This document shows, piece by piece, positions 32,719 to 42,436 of a stretch of 54,110 bases of DNA (its first letter is position 1; each line of letters starts with the position of its first letter). The position numbers were made by a program, and so were the translations under genes. The stretch comes from Hymenobacter glacieicola (GTDB taxonomy: Bacteria; Bacteroidota; Bacteroidia; Cytophagales; Hymenobacteraceae). The notes below the pieces were generated by a model. That model was not told the origin of the DNA. It made no database searches and saw nothing but the letters and a program-made list of their open reading frames with translations. The stretch spans positions 1-54,110 of the forward strand of contig NZ_BMGS01000017.1 in NCBI RefSeq assembly GCF_014640315.1, in the 5' to 3' direction.

Positions 32719-33016
32719 CGCTGGTTTATTCGGCCGGCGACCCGCGGACGGGGCCGGCAGGGCGCGAACCAGGGGCAACCGCTTCCTCGCCGGCCGGGGA
32801 GCACCTGCCCACCCCCCAAAGTAAGGCGGGCCGCGGTCCGGTCGGGAATGCAATGGGGATAAACTATGGCGTACCTAGCTAGGGCCGCCACCCCGCTTCT
32901 GATGTCCGCTCCCGTTGCCTTTCCCAGGTACAGTCAGGACCTGCCCTGCGAGGCGGATTGCCAATTAATCCAGGCCCCACCAGATCCGGAGGCCGTGGCC
33001 TGTTGGTCAGGCCCGG

Positions 33017-33448
33017 TTAGAGCAGCTTAAAGGCGATGGGCAGGGTGTAAGCCACGCGCACGGCCTGGCCCTTAAGCCGGCCGGGCACCCACCAGGGCAT
33101 GAGGCGCACCAGGCGCAGCGCTTCCTGATCCAGGCCCGCGCCGAGGCCGCGCAGCACCTGCGCATCCCGGATCCGGCCTTGCTCGTCCACAACAAAGCTG
33201 ACGTAGACCTTGCCGCTCACGTTGCGCAGCTCCGCTTCCTGGGGGTAGCGCAGCTCTTTTTGCAGGAAGGCGAAAAAGGCCGGGGCCCCGCCCCGGAAGG
33301 TGGGCATCTCATCGACCACGTGGTAGACCGGCGGCTCACCGGAAGCCGAGCCGGTCCCGGAGAAAGCGGTGTTGTCCGTAAGGGTCTGGCCGAGGGCCGC
33401 CGAAGCCGGCAGCACAAACAGCAACAGCAGCGTACTGATTCGAAGCAT
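33017..33448 (-). CDS. Periplasmic TonB C-terminal domain protein
   Basis: The 143-residue product has a signal peptide (LLLLFVLPASAALG) and one TonB_C domain: VVDEMPTFRGGAPAFFAFLQKELRYPQEA, GKVYVSFVVDEQG, QVLRGLGAGLDQEALRLVRLMPWWVPG, and the VRVAYTLPIAFKL end strand. It has no membrane anchor or Pro-rich rod, so it is not a full TonB energy transducer. Such short forms are common in Bacteroidota as secreted proteins. It is alone on the minus strand. Confidence 0.85.
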   Translation of the reverse strand: MLRISTLLLLFVLPASAALGQTLTDNTAFSGTGSASGEPPVYHVVDEMPTFRGGAPAFFAFLQKELRYPQEAELRNVSGKVYVSFVVDEQGRIRDAQVLRGLGAGLDQEALRLVRLMPWWVPGRLKGQAVRVAYTLPIAFKLL

Positions 33449-34215
33449 AGACGCAGAATATTCGACGGCGTAAAGCTACCCGGCCGCCCGGACCATCCGC
33501 GGGCCGGCACATCACCATACTGTTGTGTTTGTGTAACCACACCGTTGCCTTCCTTGCCGAAGGTGGGAGCGGCCGCCAGCTGTTTTCTTTTGCTGGCTGG
33601 CGGCCGGCGTACTTCCCCTGGCCAAGACCTGCCGCCAAATTCCTGCCCAAGCAGGCCCGGCCGCTTTTTGCACCGCGGAAGGCTGGCCGTTGCAGACCCC
33701 CGGAATGGGCCCGGCTACCGTGCGTAGCCGGGCGGCCTGTCCAACCGGGCACAGGGCCTCGTTCTGGTTGCCCGCCCGACCCCTAAGGACGTTGCCGGTT
33801 TTTTTACGTACCCGCCGGCTGACCCGGGCGCGCAGGCCGCTGCATTCCCTTAGTAGGGGCCGGGTGCCTTGCCCGGCTCACTTCATGCCCAGAAAGAAGC
33901 TAGTAGCACCTGATCAGGCGGTGCGGGCACTGTACGCCCTGGCGGCGGGGCCAGGGCTTTGGGTACGGGTCGGATGGCCTGGCCCCGCCGCCCGCCGTCT
34001 AGGCCCAAGTCCTGACCACGCCTACCCGAGGGGCAACACCTTCGCCCTCCGCTGCCTCGGCTTTGCGTTACGCGAGCTACTGGCACCTTAAACCCGGCAA
34101 GCCCCAACCAGCCGGCCAAGTATTATTTGTCCGCTGCAGCCCGCCCTTACCCCGCCATCCGGGCGGAAAAATTCAGCCGGTAACCGTTTTTACCCGCCAG
34201 TGCGTACATTTCCCT
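33449..34215. other. Gap without a supported gene
   Basis: The only feature noted is TACATTTC (34205-34212), close to the -7 consensus, directly before the methyltransferase start. Short open frames here lack domains and consistent codon bias. Confidence 0.45.
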
Positions 34216-34839
34216 ATGCTTCCCCCCGCTCCGCCCGTCTTCTGTGCCAATCACGAGGCGCTGTCCCTGCTCGCGTGCACCCACCTGGCCCTGGATGCGC
34301 CCATTCTCGATTTAGGCGCCGGGGCCTCCACCTTCCTGGATGTGCTGCTGGCCCAGGGCTACACCAACCTGATTGCCGCTGACCTCAGCGCGGCGGCCCT
34401 GCAGGCCCATCGCCAGCAGCTCGCGGCCGAGCAGGTAGCGCGCGTGCTGTGGCTGGTCGATGACGTTACCCACCCCCAGGAATTGCGCCTGCTCGACCCC
34501 ATTCTGCTCTGGCATGACCGGGCCATGCTCCCGCTGCTGGGCCTGCCGGCGCAGCGGCAGGCCTACCGCGCCATGCTGGACCACATGGTGGAGCCGGGCC
34601 ACGGCTGGGTGCTGCTGAGCGTGGAGTTACCCGGGCCGGGCCCCCACCCGGGTGACTTGCCCCGGCAGCCCTATTCCCTGGACGAGCTCGTGGCTTTCCT
34701 GGGAGCGGACTACGCCCTGGAGCAGTACCGCCAGTACGAGCAGGAGCTCCCCTCCGGCGCGCGGGTCCGCAGCCTGTATGCCCTCTTTAGGCGGCGGCAG
34801 CAAACAACCACGCCCTTTCGCCCGGCAGCCCCGGCCTAG
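34216..34839 (+). CDS. Class I SAM-dependent methyltransferase
   Basis: The 207-residue protein has the Rossmann methyltransferase motifs: LDLGAGASTFLDVLL (motif I), NLIAADLSAAALQAH (motif II, acidic residue for SAM ribose), VDDV and LWHDRAMLPLL (post-I/II). The HDRA segment and the ALEQYRQYEQELPSG end match methyltransferase-domain proteins of the trans-aconitate/thiopurine-like type. The ATG at 34216 gives the standard length; an in-frame ATG at 34063 would add 51 odd residues. Substrate unknown. Confidence 0.82.
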   Translation: MLPPAPPVFCANHEALSLLACTHLALDAPILDLGAGASTFLDVLLAQGYTNLIAADLSAAALQAHRQQLAAEQVARVLWLVDDVTHPQELRLLDPILLWHDRAMLPLLGLPAQRQAYRAMLDHMVEPGHGWVLLSVELPGPGPHPGDLPRQPYSLDELVAFLGADYALEQYRQYEQELPSGARVRSLYALFRRRQQTTTPFRPAAPA

Positions 34840-35139
34840 GTCGGGGCCGGGTGGGCGGGGGCTTCAGCAGGTTTGCTCAGAAAACTGAAATAGTGCCCGT
34901 TTAACCAGCTCCGGGCCGGAGGTTTTACCCTGCTTGGTTGACAAGATTCATTCGGCCGGTGCTTGCGCCTGGCAATTATCCTTCCTGGGCCGCTTTGTTA
35001 CCAGGGGTTAGGCCTGTCAGTTTCAGCGTGGATCCAGCGGGTAATTCTCGGTAAGCGCCATCAACTATTTAGCAGTACTGGTATTATTTACTGTACTTTG
35101 TTGCGTCTTTTTGCTTAGGATCAGTGCCACCGCCCGACT

Positions 35140-36336
35140 ATGACACCTTCTGCCGAGCAGCTCTCCCTCGAAACAGAGATACGCTCGCTGCGAGCGGAAT
35201 TGGAATGGCTGCGCGCCGAACGCATTGAGAAGGCGGCGCACCAGGCCCTGGCCGACCGGTACCACGAAAGCCAAGTCCGGTTCCGGACGGTGTTTGACAA
35301 CTCGCCGTTTGGCCAGAAAATCATCTCGCAGGACCTGGTTATCCGGCAAGTCAACCCGGCCGTGCTAACGATGCTGGGGTGCGCAAGCCCAGAGGACGTG
35401 GTCGGTCACCAAATTCTGGAGTTTGCCCACCCCGACTACCACGATGACTGGCGCTATTTGCAGCAGCGGCTCTGGCACCACAACCTGCCGAGCTTCACGC
35501 TGGAAACCTGCCTGGTGCGCGCCGACGGGTCTACTTTTTGGTGCCAAGTCACGTCCCTGCGCTTTATGGACGATGGCCAGGAGCTGGGCTTCACGCAACT
35601 GGAAGACATTAGTGAGCGCAAAGCCTTGGAGCTGTCCCTGAAGCGGCTCTACGACGCGCAGGAAACGATCCTGCACCTGGTCGCGCACGACTTAAAGGAG
35701 CCCATCGGCCACATTCAGCTGCTGGCCGACCTGTTGAAAGGCTAACTGGAGGCGGCCCAGTTGACGCCCGGTCAGGCTCCCGACCAAGCAAAGTACCTAA
35801 CCCTTATCCGCCAGGCCTGCGCCACGGCGTTCAGGCTCCTGCAGGACGTCCTGCTGCTGGGCGCGCTCGACGCCACCCAGCTCAAGCGGCACCCCACCGA
35901 CCTGGGGTCGCTGCTGACCCAACGCCTGGCGGCCCACCGCCTGATGGCCCAGGACAGGGGCCTGGACCTGGACCTCATTCTGCCGCCGCAGGGGGTAGAG
36001 GCCAACCTGAATGCCGACTTCTTCGGCCGGGTAATAGACAACCTGATCAGCAACGCCCTGAAGTTTACTCCGGCCGGGGGCCGCGTCACCGTCAGGCTGC
36101 AGGAGCAGGCGGGCCGGGTGCTGCTCACGGTGCGGGACACGGGCATCGGCATTCCCGCGGCGCTGCACGCAAACCTGTTTGGAAAGTTTAGCTCCTCTGC
36201 CCGAACCGGCCTGGGCGGGGAGGCCAGCACGGGTCTGGGCCTGTTCATTACCCAGCAGATTGTGCAGCTGCACCACGGCAAAGTGTGGGTGGAAAGTCAG
36301 GAGGGCGCGGGTACCTGCTTTTTTGTAAAACTGTAG
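35140..36336 (+). pseudogene. PAS histidine kinase interrupted by one in-frame TAA
   Basis: A 398-codon gene is split by a single TAA at 35743-35745 without frame change. The first part (201 residues) has a coiled coil, a PAS domain (about 48-165) and the phosphoacceptor box VAHDLKEPIGHIQLL (His183). After the stop, the same frame has the dimerisation helix end, then the HATPase_c marks NLISNALKFTPAGG, DTGIGIP and GLGLFITQQIV. With the stop, kinase activity should be lost unless it is read through or reinitiated at TTG 35761. It is orphan: no response regulator is adjacent. Confidence 0.85.
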
Positions 36337-36620
36337 GGCCCGGGGCCGCGGTGATCCTCACCCGGGGCGGCGTAGGCAAGCCGGAGGTCGGGGTAGTGGC
36401 GGGGCATTCCTTTCTTGCTGGCTCGACCAGCGGCGGCGCCGAAAACACCACCGGGCTAAAAACGCGGGGGCTGCCCCCTGTTCCTGCTCTGTGCTCGGAT
36501 GGCTAACTGCCACGCCGTATTATCACGCCGCCAACTAGCTGGCCGTGAGCCTGCTGGCCTGCCCAGGCTCCAACCAAGCTTGAAGCACGCCAAAGGGCGC
36601 TGGGCCGGCCATTCCCCCAG

Positions 36621-37088
36621 CTAAAGGCTGCCTGCGGGCGGGCGCGCTGTCTGCTGCCGCTGCAGCCAGGCCAGGGCCGGCAGCTCTTCGGTAAACCAGC
36701 CGGCATGCAAGGCAAACGAGGCCCAATCCTGCGGGGCCTCATACCCCCGCTCCCGCAGCCCGTGCCAGACGGCCGGCTTGACCAGGAAGGCTACCTGCAG
36801 CTGCTGGCCTAATACTGCTCGCACCCGGGGGAAGTATTCCTCGCGCATCCATTCGTGGAGCTCGACCGGTTGGTGCTCGGCATTGGCGCGCCCGTCCAGC
36901 AGCCAGTACGGGCACCGGTGCTGAGCGGCCGCGGCCAGCAGCAGCTCACAGGTTTCGGTTACCTCCTCCGCACTCAGGGCCCGCGGGTTGCGGCCCCGCA
37001 GCACGAAGGGGGCTTTATACAGCGTAACCTGGTAAAACGGCAGCTCCAAAGACGCGGATAACCGCTGCGGCGCGGGAGATGAGCTCAT
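36621..37088 (-). CDS. STAS-like small protein, second copy
   Basis: The 155-residue product from ATG 37088 has a strand-rich start (FYQVTLYKAPFVLRGRNP), helix LSAEEVTETCELLLAAAAQH, YWLLDGRAN, WMREEYFPRV and a C-terminal ELPALAWLQRQQ. The order resembles the protein at 32296, including the D-x-R turn, the aromatic-PR helix and the last WL helix. TTTATTTG upstream is close to the Bacteroidota -7 element. A much longer frame upstream is Pro-rich and was not used. Function unknown. Confidence 0.65.
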   Translation of the reverse strand: MSSSPAPQRLSASLELPFYQVTLYKAPFVLRGRNPRALSAEEVTETCELLLAAAAQHRCPYWLLDGRANAEHQPVELHEWMREEYFPRVRAVLGQQLQVAFLVKPAVWHGLRERGYEAPQDWASFALHAGWFTEELPALAWLQRQQTARPPAGSL

Positions 37089-37150
37089 GGTCGCACGTGA
37101 ATTGGCCTGCAAATAAACAGTTATTTTTTCCGGAGCTGGGTCCATTTTCT

Positions 37151-37178
37151 TCCGGGGGCCGGCCCGCCGGCCCCCGGA
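37151..37178. repeat. Very stable 13-bp GC hairpin
   Basis: TCCGGGGGCCGGC (37151-37163) and its reverse complement (37166-37178) are separated by two bases. It lies 63 bp upstream of the STAS-like gene start on the minus strand, so it may be in that gene's leader. Confidence 0.7.
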
Positions 37179-37406
37179 CCCGGGCCCCGGCCCGCCCATG
37201 GGCTTGGCTGCGAGGTGCTTGCCGGGCTGCGTAGCCACCGGGCCGGGGCCCGGCCGGCAAGAAGTAGGGTGGCGGTAGGCTTGGCTCAAAGCACGGAAAC
37301 AACGGCTGCCCGCAGGGGCCCACAACTGAGCCGCTGAATTGATGAGGGCATACCGCCGGGGAGAGTTCTCACCTCCTCGTAGGCTGCCGCTTAGCATCGA
37401 TTCATT

Positions 37407-37434
37407 TTTTTCTCAACCGAATTTTCTCAACCGA
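37407..37434. repeat. 14-bp tandem repeat TTTTCTCAACCGA
   Basis: Two adjacent copies of (T/A)TTTTCTCAACCGA lie in an AT-rich patch of the gap between two minus-strand genes. It may be a duplicated regulatory site. Confidence 0.6.
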
Positions 37435-37613
37435 TTTATAGCCGGCAGGAGCAGCCCGTGACCAGGTATGCGCCCGGCTCGACAAACGGCCCTGTCCTCG
37501 TTTGCCCCCGGCCCCGCGTCAGGCTCAGCGGGCAGCCGAAAAAGACCTTTGTTAAAGCAGACAGCAACTAAAATTGGCCCGGGCAAGCGTACCCCAGTCA
37601 GGCAGTATGGCCT

Positions 37614-39929
37614 TTAGCGCCGGAAGTACACTGAAAACGCAGTGCCTTCGCCCGGCGTGCTTGTGACCTGGAGGCGGCCCCCGGCGTTTTCAACGATGCG
37701 CTTAACCATGTACAGGCCGATGCCCGTGCCGTCGACGTGGGCGTGAAAGCGCCGAAACATCTGGAACAGCTTGGGCAGGTGGTCCGCCTCGATGCCCAGG
37801 CCATTGTCTTGCACCGTAAGCACCGTGTACGGCTCCTCCCGCCGGCAGCCGATGACTACCTGCGGGGCGCGGTCGGGGTGCTGGTATTTCACCGCGTTGC
37901 TAAGCAGGTTGTAGACCACGGAGCGCAGGTTTTTTTTCGAAAACAACACGTGCGTGTCCGGCGGCACGTCGAGCTTTACCTGCGCGCCGGCCGCGGCCAG
38001 CTGGGGCCGCAGGTCCCGCCGCACGTCTTCGATGACGGGCCGCAGGGCCACCTCGGCCACGGGACTGGCGTGGGCCTGCTGCAGCTTTACCACGTCGCTC
38101 AGCTGCTCGATGGCGCGCAGAAAGCGTTGCACCGAGGCCCCCATCATGTCCAGCAGCGGCCCCACGTCGTGCGCCTGCTGCACCGGCCCCGGCAGCTGGT
38201 CCTGTAAGGCCAGAATCAACCCTTTGATGTTGGTAATGGGGGCTTTTAAATCGTGGGAGGCCGTGTAAATGAAGTTGTCCAGGTCCACGTTCGTGCGCGT
38301 GAGCTGCTCGTTGAAGGCCTGCAGCTGCTGCTGGGAGTGATGCAGCTGCTGCTGGGCCTCTTTACTCGCCGTGATGTCGAGCACAAACTCCACGCACTCG
38401 CCGCTGCTCAGGCGCTTGCCGGCAAACAGGCCCCACCAGCGCGAGCCGTCCGGGCGGCGGTACTGCTTTTCGTAGGGCGTGTTCTGGCCCCGCGTGAGCA
38501 GCTCGTGCTGGGAGTGGCGGGTAACTTCCACGAACTCCGGCGGGGTCAGCTCGTCCCAGCGCACCCGCCCGCTAATGAAATCCTCGCGGGCGTAGCCGCT
38601 CAGGCGCTCAAAGGCCGCGTTGGCGTCGTGAATGCGGCCGGCCAGGTCAAAGAAGATAACCCCCACCGTGCCGATGGACAGGGCCTGCTGCAGGCGCTCC
38701 TCGGACTGGCGCAGGGCCGTTTCGGCTTGTTTGCGGTCGGTGATGTCGTAGCTCACGGCCAGCGCGGCTTCTACTTGCCCCGCCGCGTCGCGCAGCGGCA
38801 CGCCGCGCGTCAGAAAGCTGCGGCCGTAGGTTTCCAGCTCCAGGCTAAAGGCCTCGCCGGTGAGGGCGGCCCGGTAGTAGGGTTCGTGCTGCTGCCACAA
38901 CGCCGGCGGCACGACCTCGCGCACGGTGCGGCCCAGCAGCTCGGCCGGCGTGAGGCCCGCCTGGTGCAGGGCTTCGCCCTCGGCCAGCTGGTAGCGCAGC
39001 TGCTGGTCGACGACGAACACGGCCCCGCCGGGCAGGTTTTCAATGAGCGCCCGCAGGCGCTGCTCGCTCGCCTGCAATGCTTCTTCGGCCCGCCGGCGCT
39101 CGGTTACGGGGTGGGTACGGCCGCCCACGGCTTCCACCGTGCCGTCGGCGGCCAGCAGGGGCACCAGCGTGTACTCGTAGTGGCCCGCTTCCCCAGTGGG
39201 GTTGGTGTACGGGGTTTCGTCCGAGACGCTCTGCCGGGTGTCAATCACCCGCTGAATCTGCGCCTGCAGCCGGGCGGCCAGCTCAGCGGGGTAGCCCAGA
39301 TCGTGAAAGTTCTGGCCCACGGCCTGCGCCAGCGTCAGTCCCCACAGGTCGAGCAGGGGTTGGTTGACGTAGCGGAAGCGACCCTCCCGGTCAAACAGGT
39401 AAACATATTCCTGCAGGCCCGCCAGCACGGCGTCCACGCTCTGCAGCTGGCGGCTGCGCTCCCGCAGCCACTCCCTTTCCGGCTCGGCGGGGCCGTCCGG
39501 GGCTGTTTCCACCGGGGCAGTTCCCGCCGGGGCAGTTTCCGCGGCGGCAGGTTGCACGCTGAGCAGCAGCCCGGCCTCGAGTCGTTGCGCCGTCAGCTGC
39601 AGCGCCGCCGGGGCGGCGGGGGGTTGCACCCGGGCGCGGGTGGGCTCTCCCGTGCGCCAAGTGGGCTCGTACCAGGCGCCGCCACCCGCCGGGAGCGGGC
39701 CCAGTAGCTGCCGGTACGTCCAGTCCGGGGTAGGGGGCTGGGCCGGCAGCGCCAGCAGGCGCTGGGCGGCCGGGTTCAGGTAGGTGAGCGTTAAATTCGT
39801 GACCTGGCCCCCGGCATCGGTTACGGGCGTGCAGAAAATCAATCCCGTGTCGGGTAACGCCAGCAGGGCCGGCAGCAGGGCGGGCGACGAAACCGGCAGA
39901 GCAGGGAGGTAACCTAGATCAACTGGCAT
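37614..39929 (-). CDS. Multi-PAS sensor histidine kinase
   Basis: The protein of about 770 residues has no membrane segments. PAS-like domains occupy roughly 25-130, 165-285 (YVYLFDREGRFRYVNQPLL), 295-415 (ALIENLPGGAVFVVDQQ) and 420-535 (GTVGVIFFDLAGRIHDANAAFERLSGY). The HisKA box YTASHDLKAPITNIKGL has His near residue 560, and HATPase marks NLLSNAVKYQHPD, DNGLGIE and GTGIGLYMVKRIV follow. The second ATG (39929) is taken as start. It lies 15 bp behind another kinase gene in one operon, with no response regulator nearby. Confidence 0.9.
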   Translation of the reverse strand: MPVDLGYLPALPVSSPALLPALLALPDTGLIFCTPVTDAGGQVTNLTLTYLNPAAQRLLALPAQPPTPDWTYRQLLGPLPAGGGAWYEPTWRTGEPTRARVQPPAAPAALQLTAQRLEAGLLLSVQPAAAETAPAGTAPVETAPDGPAEPEREWLRERSRQLQSVDAVLAGLQEYVYLFDREGRFRYVNQPLLDLWGLTLAQAVGQNFHDLGYPAELAARLQAQIQRVIDTRQSVSDETPYTNPTGEAGHYEYTLVPLLAADGTVEAVGGRTHPVTERRRAEEALQASEQRLRALIENLPGGAVFVVDQQLRYQLAEGEALHQAGLTPAELLGRTVREVVPPALWQQHEPYYRAALTGEAFSLELETYGRSFLTRGVPLRDAAGQVEAALAVSYDITDRKQAETALRQSEERLQQALSIGTVGVIFFDLAGRIHDANAAFERLSGYAREDFISGRVRWDELTPPEFVEVTRHSQHELLTRGQNTPYEKQYRRPDGSRWWGLFAGKRLSSGECVEFVLDITASKEAQQQLHHSQQQLQAFNEQLTRTNVDLDNFIYTASHDLKAPITNIKGLILALQDQLPGPVQQAHDVGPLLDMMGASVQRFLRAIEQLSDVVKLQQAHASPVAEVALRPVIEDVRRDLRPQLAAAGAQVKLDVPPDTHVLFSKKNLRSVVYNLLSNAVKYQHPDRAPQVVIGCRREEPYTVLTVQDNGLGIEADHLPKLFQMFRRFHAHVDGTGIGLYMVKRIVENAGGRLQVTSTPGEGTAFSVYFRR

Positions 39930-39953
39930 GGAAAGCACACGCTGGGGTGGTGA

Positions 39954-41048
39954 TTAGGGGACGCTCACCGAGGCCGGCAGCGCAATGGTAAAAGCGCTGC
40001 CCGCGTCTTCAGTGCTCGTAAAGCGAATCGTGCCCTCGTGTAGTTCCACGATGGTCTGAATAATGGACATGCCCAGGCCGGTGGTTTTCTCGCCCCGCAG
40101 CCCCGGGCGCCGGGCCTTGGTGAACTTGTCAAACAGCAGGGGCTGCAGGGGCGCGGGGATGCCCACGCCGGTGTCGGCCACGCGCACCACGGCCCGGCCC
40201 GCGCGCTGCTCCAGGCTCAGGGTAATGCGGCCGCCGTCGGGGGTAAACTTGATGGCGTTGGAAATCAGGTTGTTGATGACCTGCTGAAACTTGTTGATGT
40301 CCACGCTCACGTACACGGGCTGGGCCGGAGCGTGGAACACGAAGTGCAGGTGGGTGTGGCGCTCGGAGCGCTGGTACTCCTCCATGATGGTGGCCAGCCA
40401 GCCGGTCAGGTCGGTGCGCTCCTTCTTGAGTACCACGTTTGCGGACTCTAAAAACTCGTTGTCGACAAAGTCCCGAATCAGGTTCACGCCCTCGGTGCAG
40501 GTGCGCTGCATGAGCTGCAGCAGCTGCTGCATGGTGTCGGTGGCGCGGCCCTGGGCCTCGTAGCGCAGCTCCTCGGTGAGCTGCTGCAAGAGCGCCAGCG
40601 GGGAGGCCAAATCGTGGGAGAGGATTTCGAGCGTGGCGTCCTTCTTGGTGTTGAATTTCTGGGCGTTGAGGCTGGTTTCCTTGGAGCGGGTGATGTCCAG
40701 GGCCGTGCCGCTCAGGTACAGCTGCCCGTCGCTGAGCTCTTCCCGGGCCGCCGACAGGCACAGCCACTGGGTGCGGCCGTCGGGCTGGCGTACGCGCACC
40801 TCCACGTCCTGCACCAGCTCCCCGCCCAGGGCGTGGTGCAGGCGCTGACGCAGGTGCAGCAAGTCATCGGGGTGGAGGCGGGCCAGCCAGCCGGGCAAGT
40901 CCTCATTGACGTTTTCCGGCGCCCCGCCCAGCACCTGTTCGTAGGCCTGGCTGACGTAGACCACGCGCTGCTCCGAGATGTGGTAGGCGAAATGCACGGC
41001 TTTGCCGCGGTCGAGCAAGGAGCGGAATAGCAGCGGGTAGTTAGTCAT
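39954..41048 (-). CDS. PAS sensor histidine kinase
   Basis: The 364-residue soluble kinase has one PAS domain (about 15-122, YVSQAYEQVLGG and DLPGWLARLHPDDL, with PAC-type DITRSKE end), a HisKA box EILSHDLASPLALLQQL (His145) and HATPase marks NLISNAIKFTPDGG, DTGVGIP, KTTGLGMSIIQTIV. It is the first gene of a two-kinase operon. The two could form heterodimers or feed one unlinked regulator; neither has a receiver domain. Confidence 0.9.
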   Translation of the reverse strand: MTNYPLLFRSLLDRGKAVHFAYHISEQRVVYVSQAYEQVLGGAPENVNEDLPGWLARLHPDDLLHLRQRLHHALGGELVQDVEVRVRQPDGRTQWLCLSAAREELSDGQLYLSGTALDITRSKETSLNAQKFNTKKDATLEILSHDLASPLALLQQLTEELRYEAQGRATDTMQQLLQLMQRTCTEGVNLIRDFVDNEFLESANVVLKKERTDLTGWLATIMEEYQRSERHTHLHFVFHAPAQPVYVSVDINKFQQVINNLISNAIKFTPDGGRITLSLEQRAGRAVVRVADTGVGIPAPLQPLLFDKFTKARRPGLRGEKTTGLGMSIIQTIVELHEGTIRFTSTEDAGSAFTIALPASVSVP

Positions 41049-41206
41049 GCCGGGCGTAAGAATAGACGTAAAGTTACGCAGCTGCCCGCAGCTGTGCGTA
41101 CTTATTTGCCCGCGGGTTGAGCCTGCCCTTGGGTTAGAACCCCCGCCACGAGTGTCTCGGCTGGCTTGCCGCGCCGGTTAGCCACGCCTAACAACTCGGC
41201 GCTGCT

Positions 41207-41428
41207 TTACGGGGAGGGGGCGCCCTGCTGCTGCTGGCTGGTGCGGTACCTCCGCAACGAATCCGGTAGAGCCTTCGATTGGGAGCCGAAGCAAATAAGG
41301 TAAGGGATACTGGCTAGTTCAGGCACAGGGTCATAATGGTCTGCTAGGCCGCCCCAGGAAAGCAGCAGGAAGCCTAGGGCTCGATTCTGGGCAAGCGTGC
41401 GGGGGTAATCCTGCCAGCGGGCCGGCAT
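41207..41428 (-). CDS. Small hypothetical protein, doubtful
   Basis: A 73-codon frame with fairly ordinary residue use (ALGFLLLSWGGLADHYDPVPELASIPYLICF) and no recognised domain. The frame is open for about 25 codons upstream of the ATG, so the gene could be longer or a fragment. Confidence 0.28.
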   Translation of the reverse strand: MPARWQDYPRTLAQNRALGFLLLSWGGLADHYDPVPELASIPYLICFGSQSKALPDSLRRYRTSQQQQGAPSP

Positions 41429-41652
41429 ATGCTCATTCCCGATTGAGCGGCCGACGAATTTGGTGACAAATGTCCTCGCTTTGCCCCCGGCGCCCTCCCC
41501 AATTTTGCCTGGCCAAACGGCGTAGCCCAGGGCTTATTCGCCGGGGTGGCTACCAGCCTCACGCCTGCCTTTATCAAAACCAACGGACTTTCTGGCTGCC
41601 TCCCGGCCCAACGAACGGGCGGGAAAGCGCAGCCCCGCACCCCATTAAAAAC

Positions 41653-42408
41653 ATGAACAAGCTAACCAACAAGGTCGCCGTAGTGACGGGGGCCTCCAAG
41701 GGCATAGGCGCGGCCATTGCCACGTATTTCGCGGCCGAAGGCGCCAAGGTGGTCGTGAACTACGCCTCCAGCAAGGACGGAGCAGATCAGGTGGTCGGCG
41801 CCATCACCAGGGCCGGCGGCACGGCTATTTCGGTGCAAGGCGACGTGTCGAACGAGACGGATGTTGCCCGGCTGTTTGCCGAAGCCGGGGCGGCCTTCGG
41901 TACCGTGGACATTCTGGTTAATAACGCGGGCATTTATCACTACGCTCCACTTGAGGAAGTTACGCCAGATGCTTTCCACCAGCACTTCAACATCAATGTC
42001 TTGGGCTCCCTGCTCGCCATCCAGGCGGCGGTAAAGCAGTTTGGGCCGGCCGGCGGCAACGTCATCAACATCAGCTCCGAAGCGGGCCGCACCCCGCTGC
42101 CCACCGGGGCCGTGTACTCGGCTTCCAAAGCCGCGTTGGATGCCATGACCACTGCCTTGTCCAAGGAATTCAGCGGCCGCAACATCCGCATCAACTCTAT
42201 TTTGCCGGGCGGCGTGGACACGGAAGGCTCGCGCACGCTCGGCTTTATCGGCAGCGAGGCGGAAACCCGCCTGGTGTCTACCACCCCCCTGGGGCGAACG
42301 GGGCAGCCCGCAGATATTGCCAAAGTAGCCGTCTTTCTGGCCTCGAATGATGCCGCCTGGATTACGGGGGAAAAGATAGCCGCTTCCGGTGGGCTATACG
42401 GTCTATAA
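41653..42408 (+). CDS. SDR-family oxidoreductase (glucose dehydrogenase-like)
   Basis: The 251-residue classical SDR has TGASKGIG, NNAGIYHY, INISSEAG with the catalytic Ser, YSASKAAL (Tyr-x3-Lys), and LPGGVDTEG, ending ITGEKIAASGG. Such enzymes use NADP(H) on small alcohols or ketones. The start was placed at ATG 41653 (MNKLTNKVAVV) since upstream residues are not conserved. It is followed after 28 bp by a second SDR gene, so both are likely one transcript. Confidence 0.9.
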   Translation: MNKLTNKVAVVTGASKGIGAAIATYFAAEGAKVVVNYASSKDGADQVVGAITRAGGTAISVQGDVSNETDVARLFAEAGAAFGTVDILVNNAGIYHYAPLEEVTPDAFHQHFNINVLGSLLAIQAAVKQFGPAGGNVINISSEAGRTPLPTGAVYSASKAALDAMTTALSKEFSGRNIRINSILPGGVDTEGSRTLGFIGSEAETRLVSTTPLGRTGQPADIAKVAVFLASNDAAWITGEKIAASGGLYGL

Positions 42409-42436
42409 CCCAGCCCCACGCTACCCGCTACAACTC

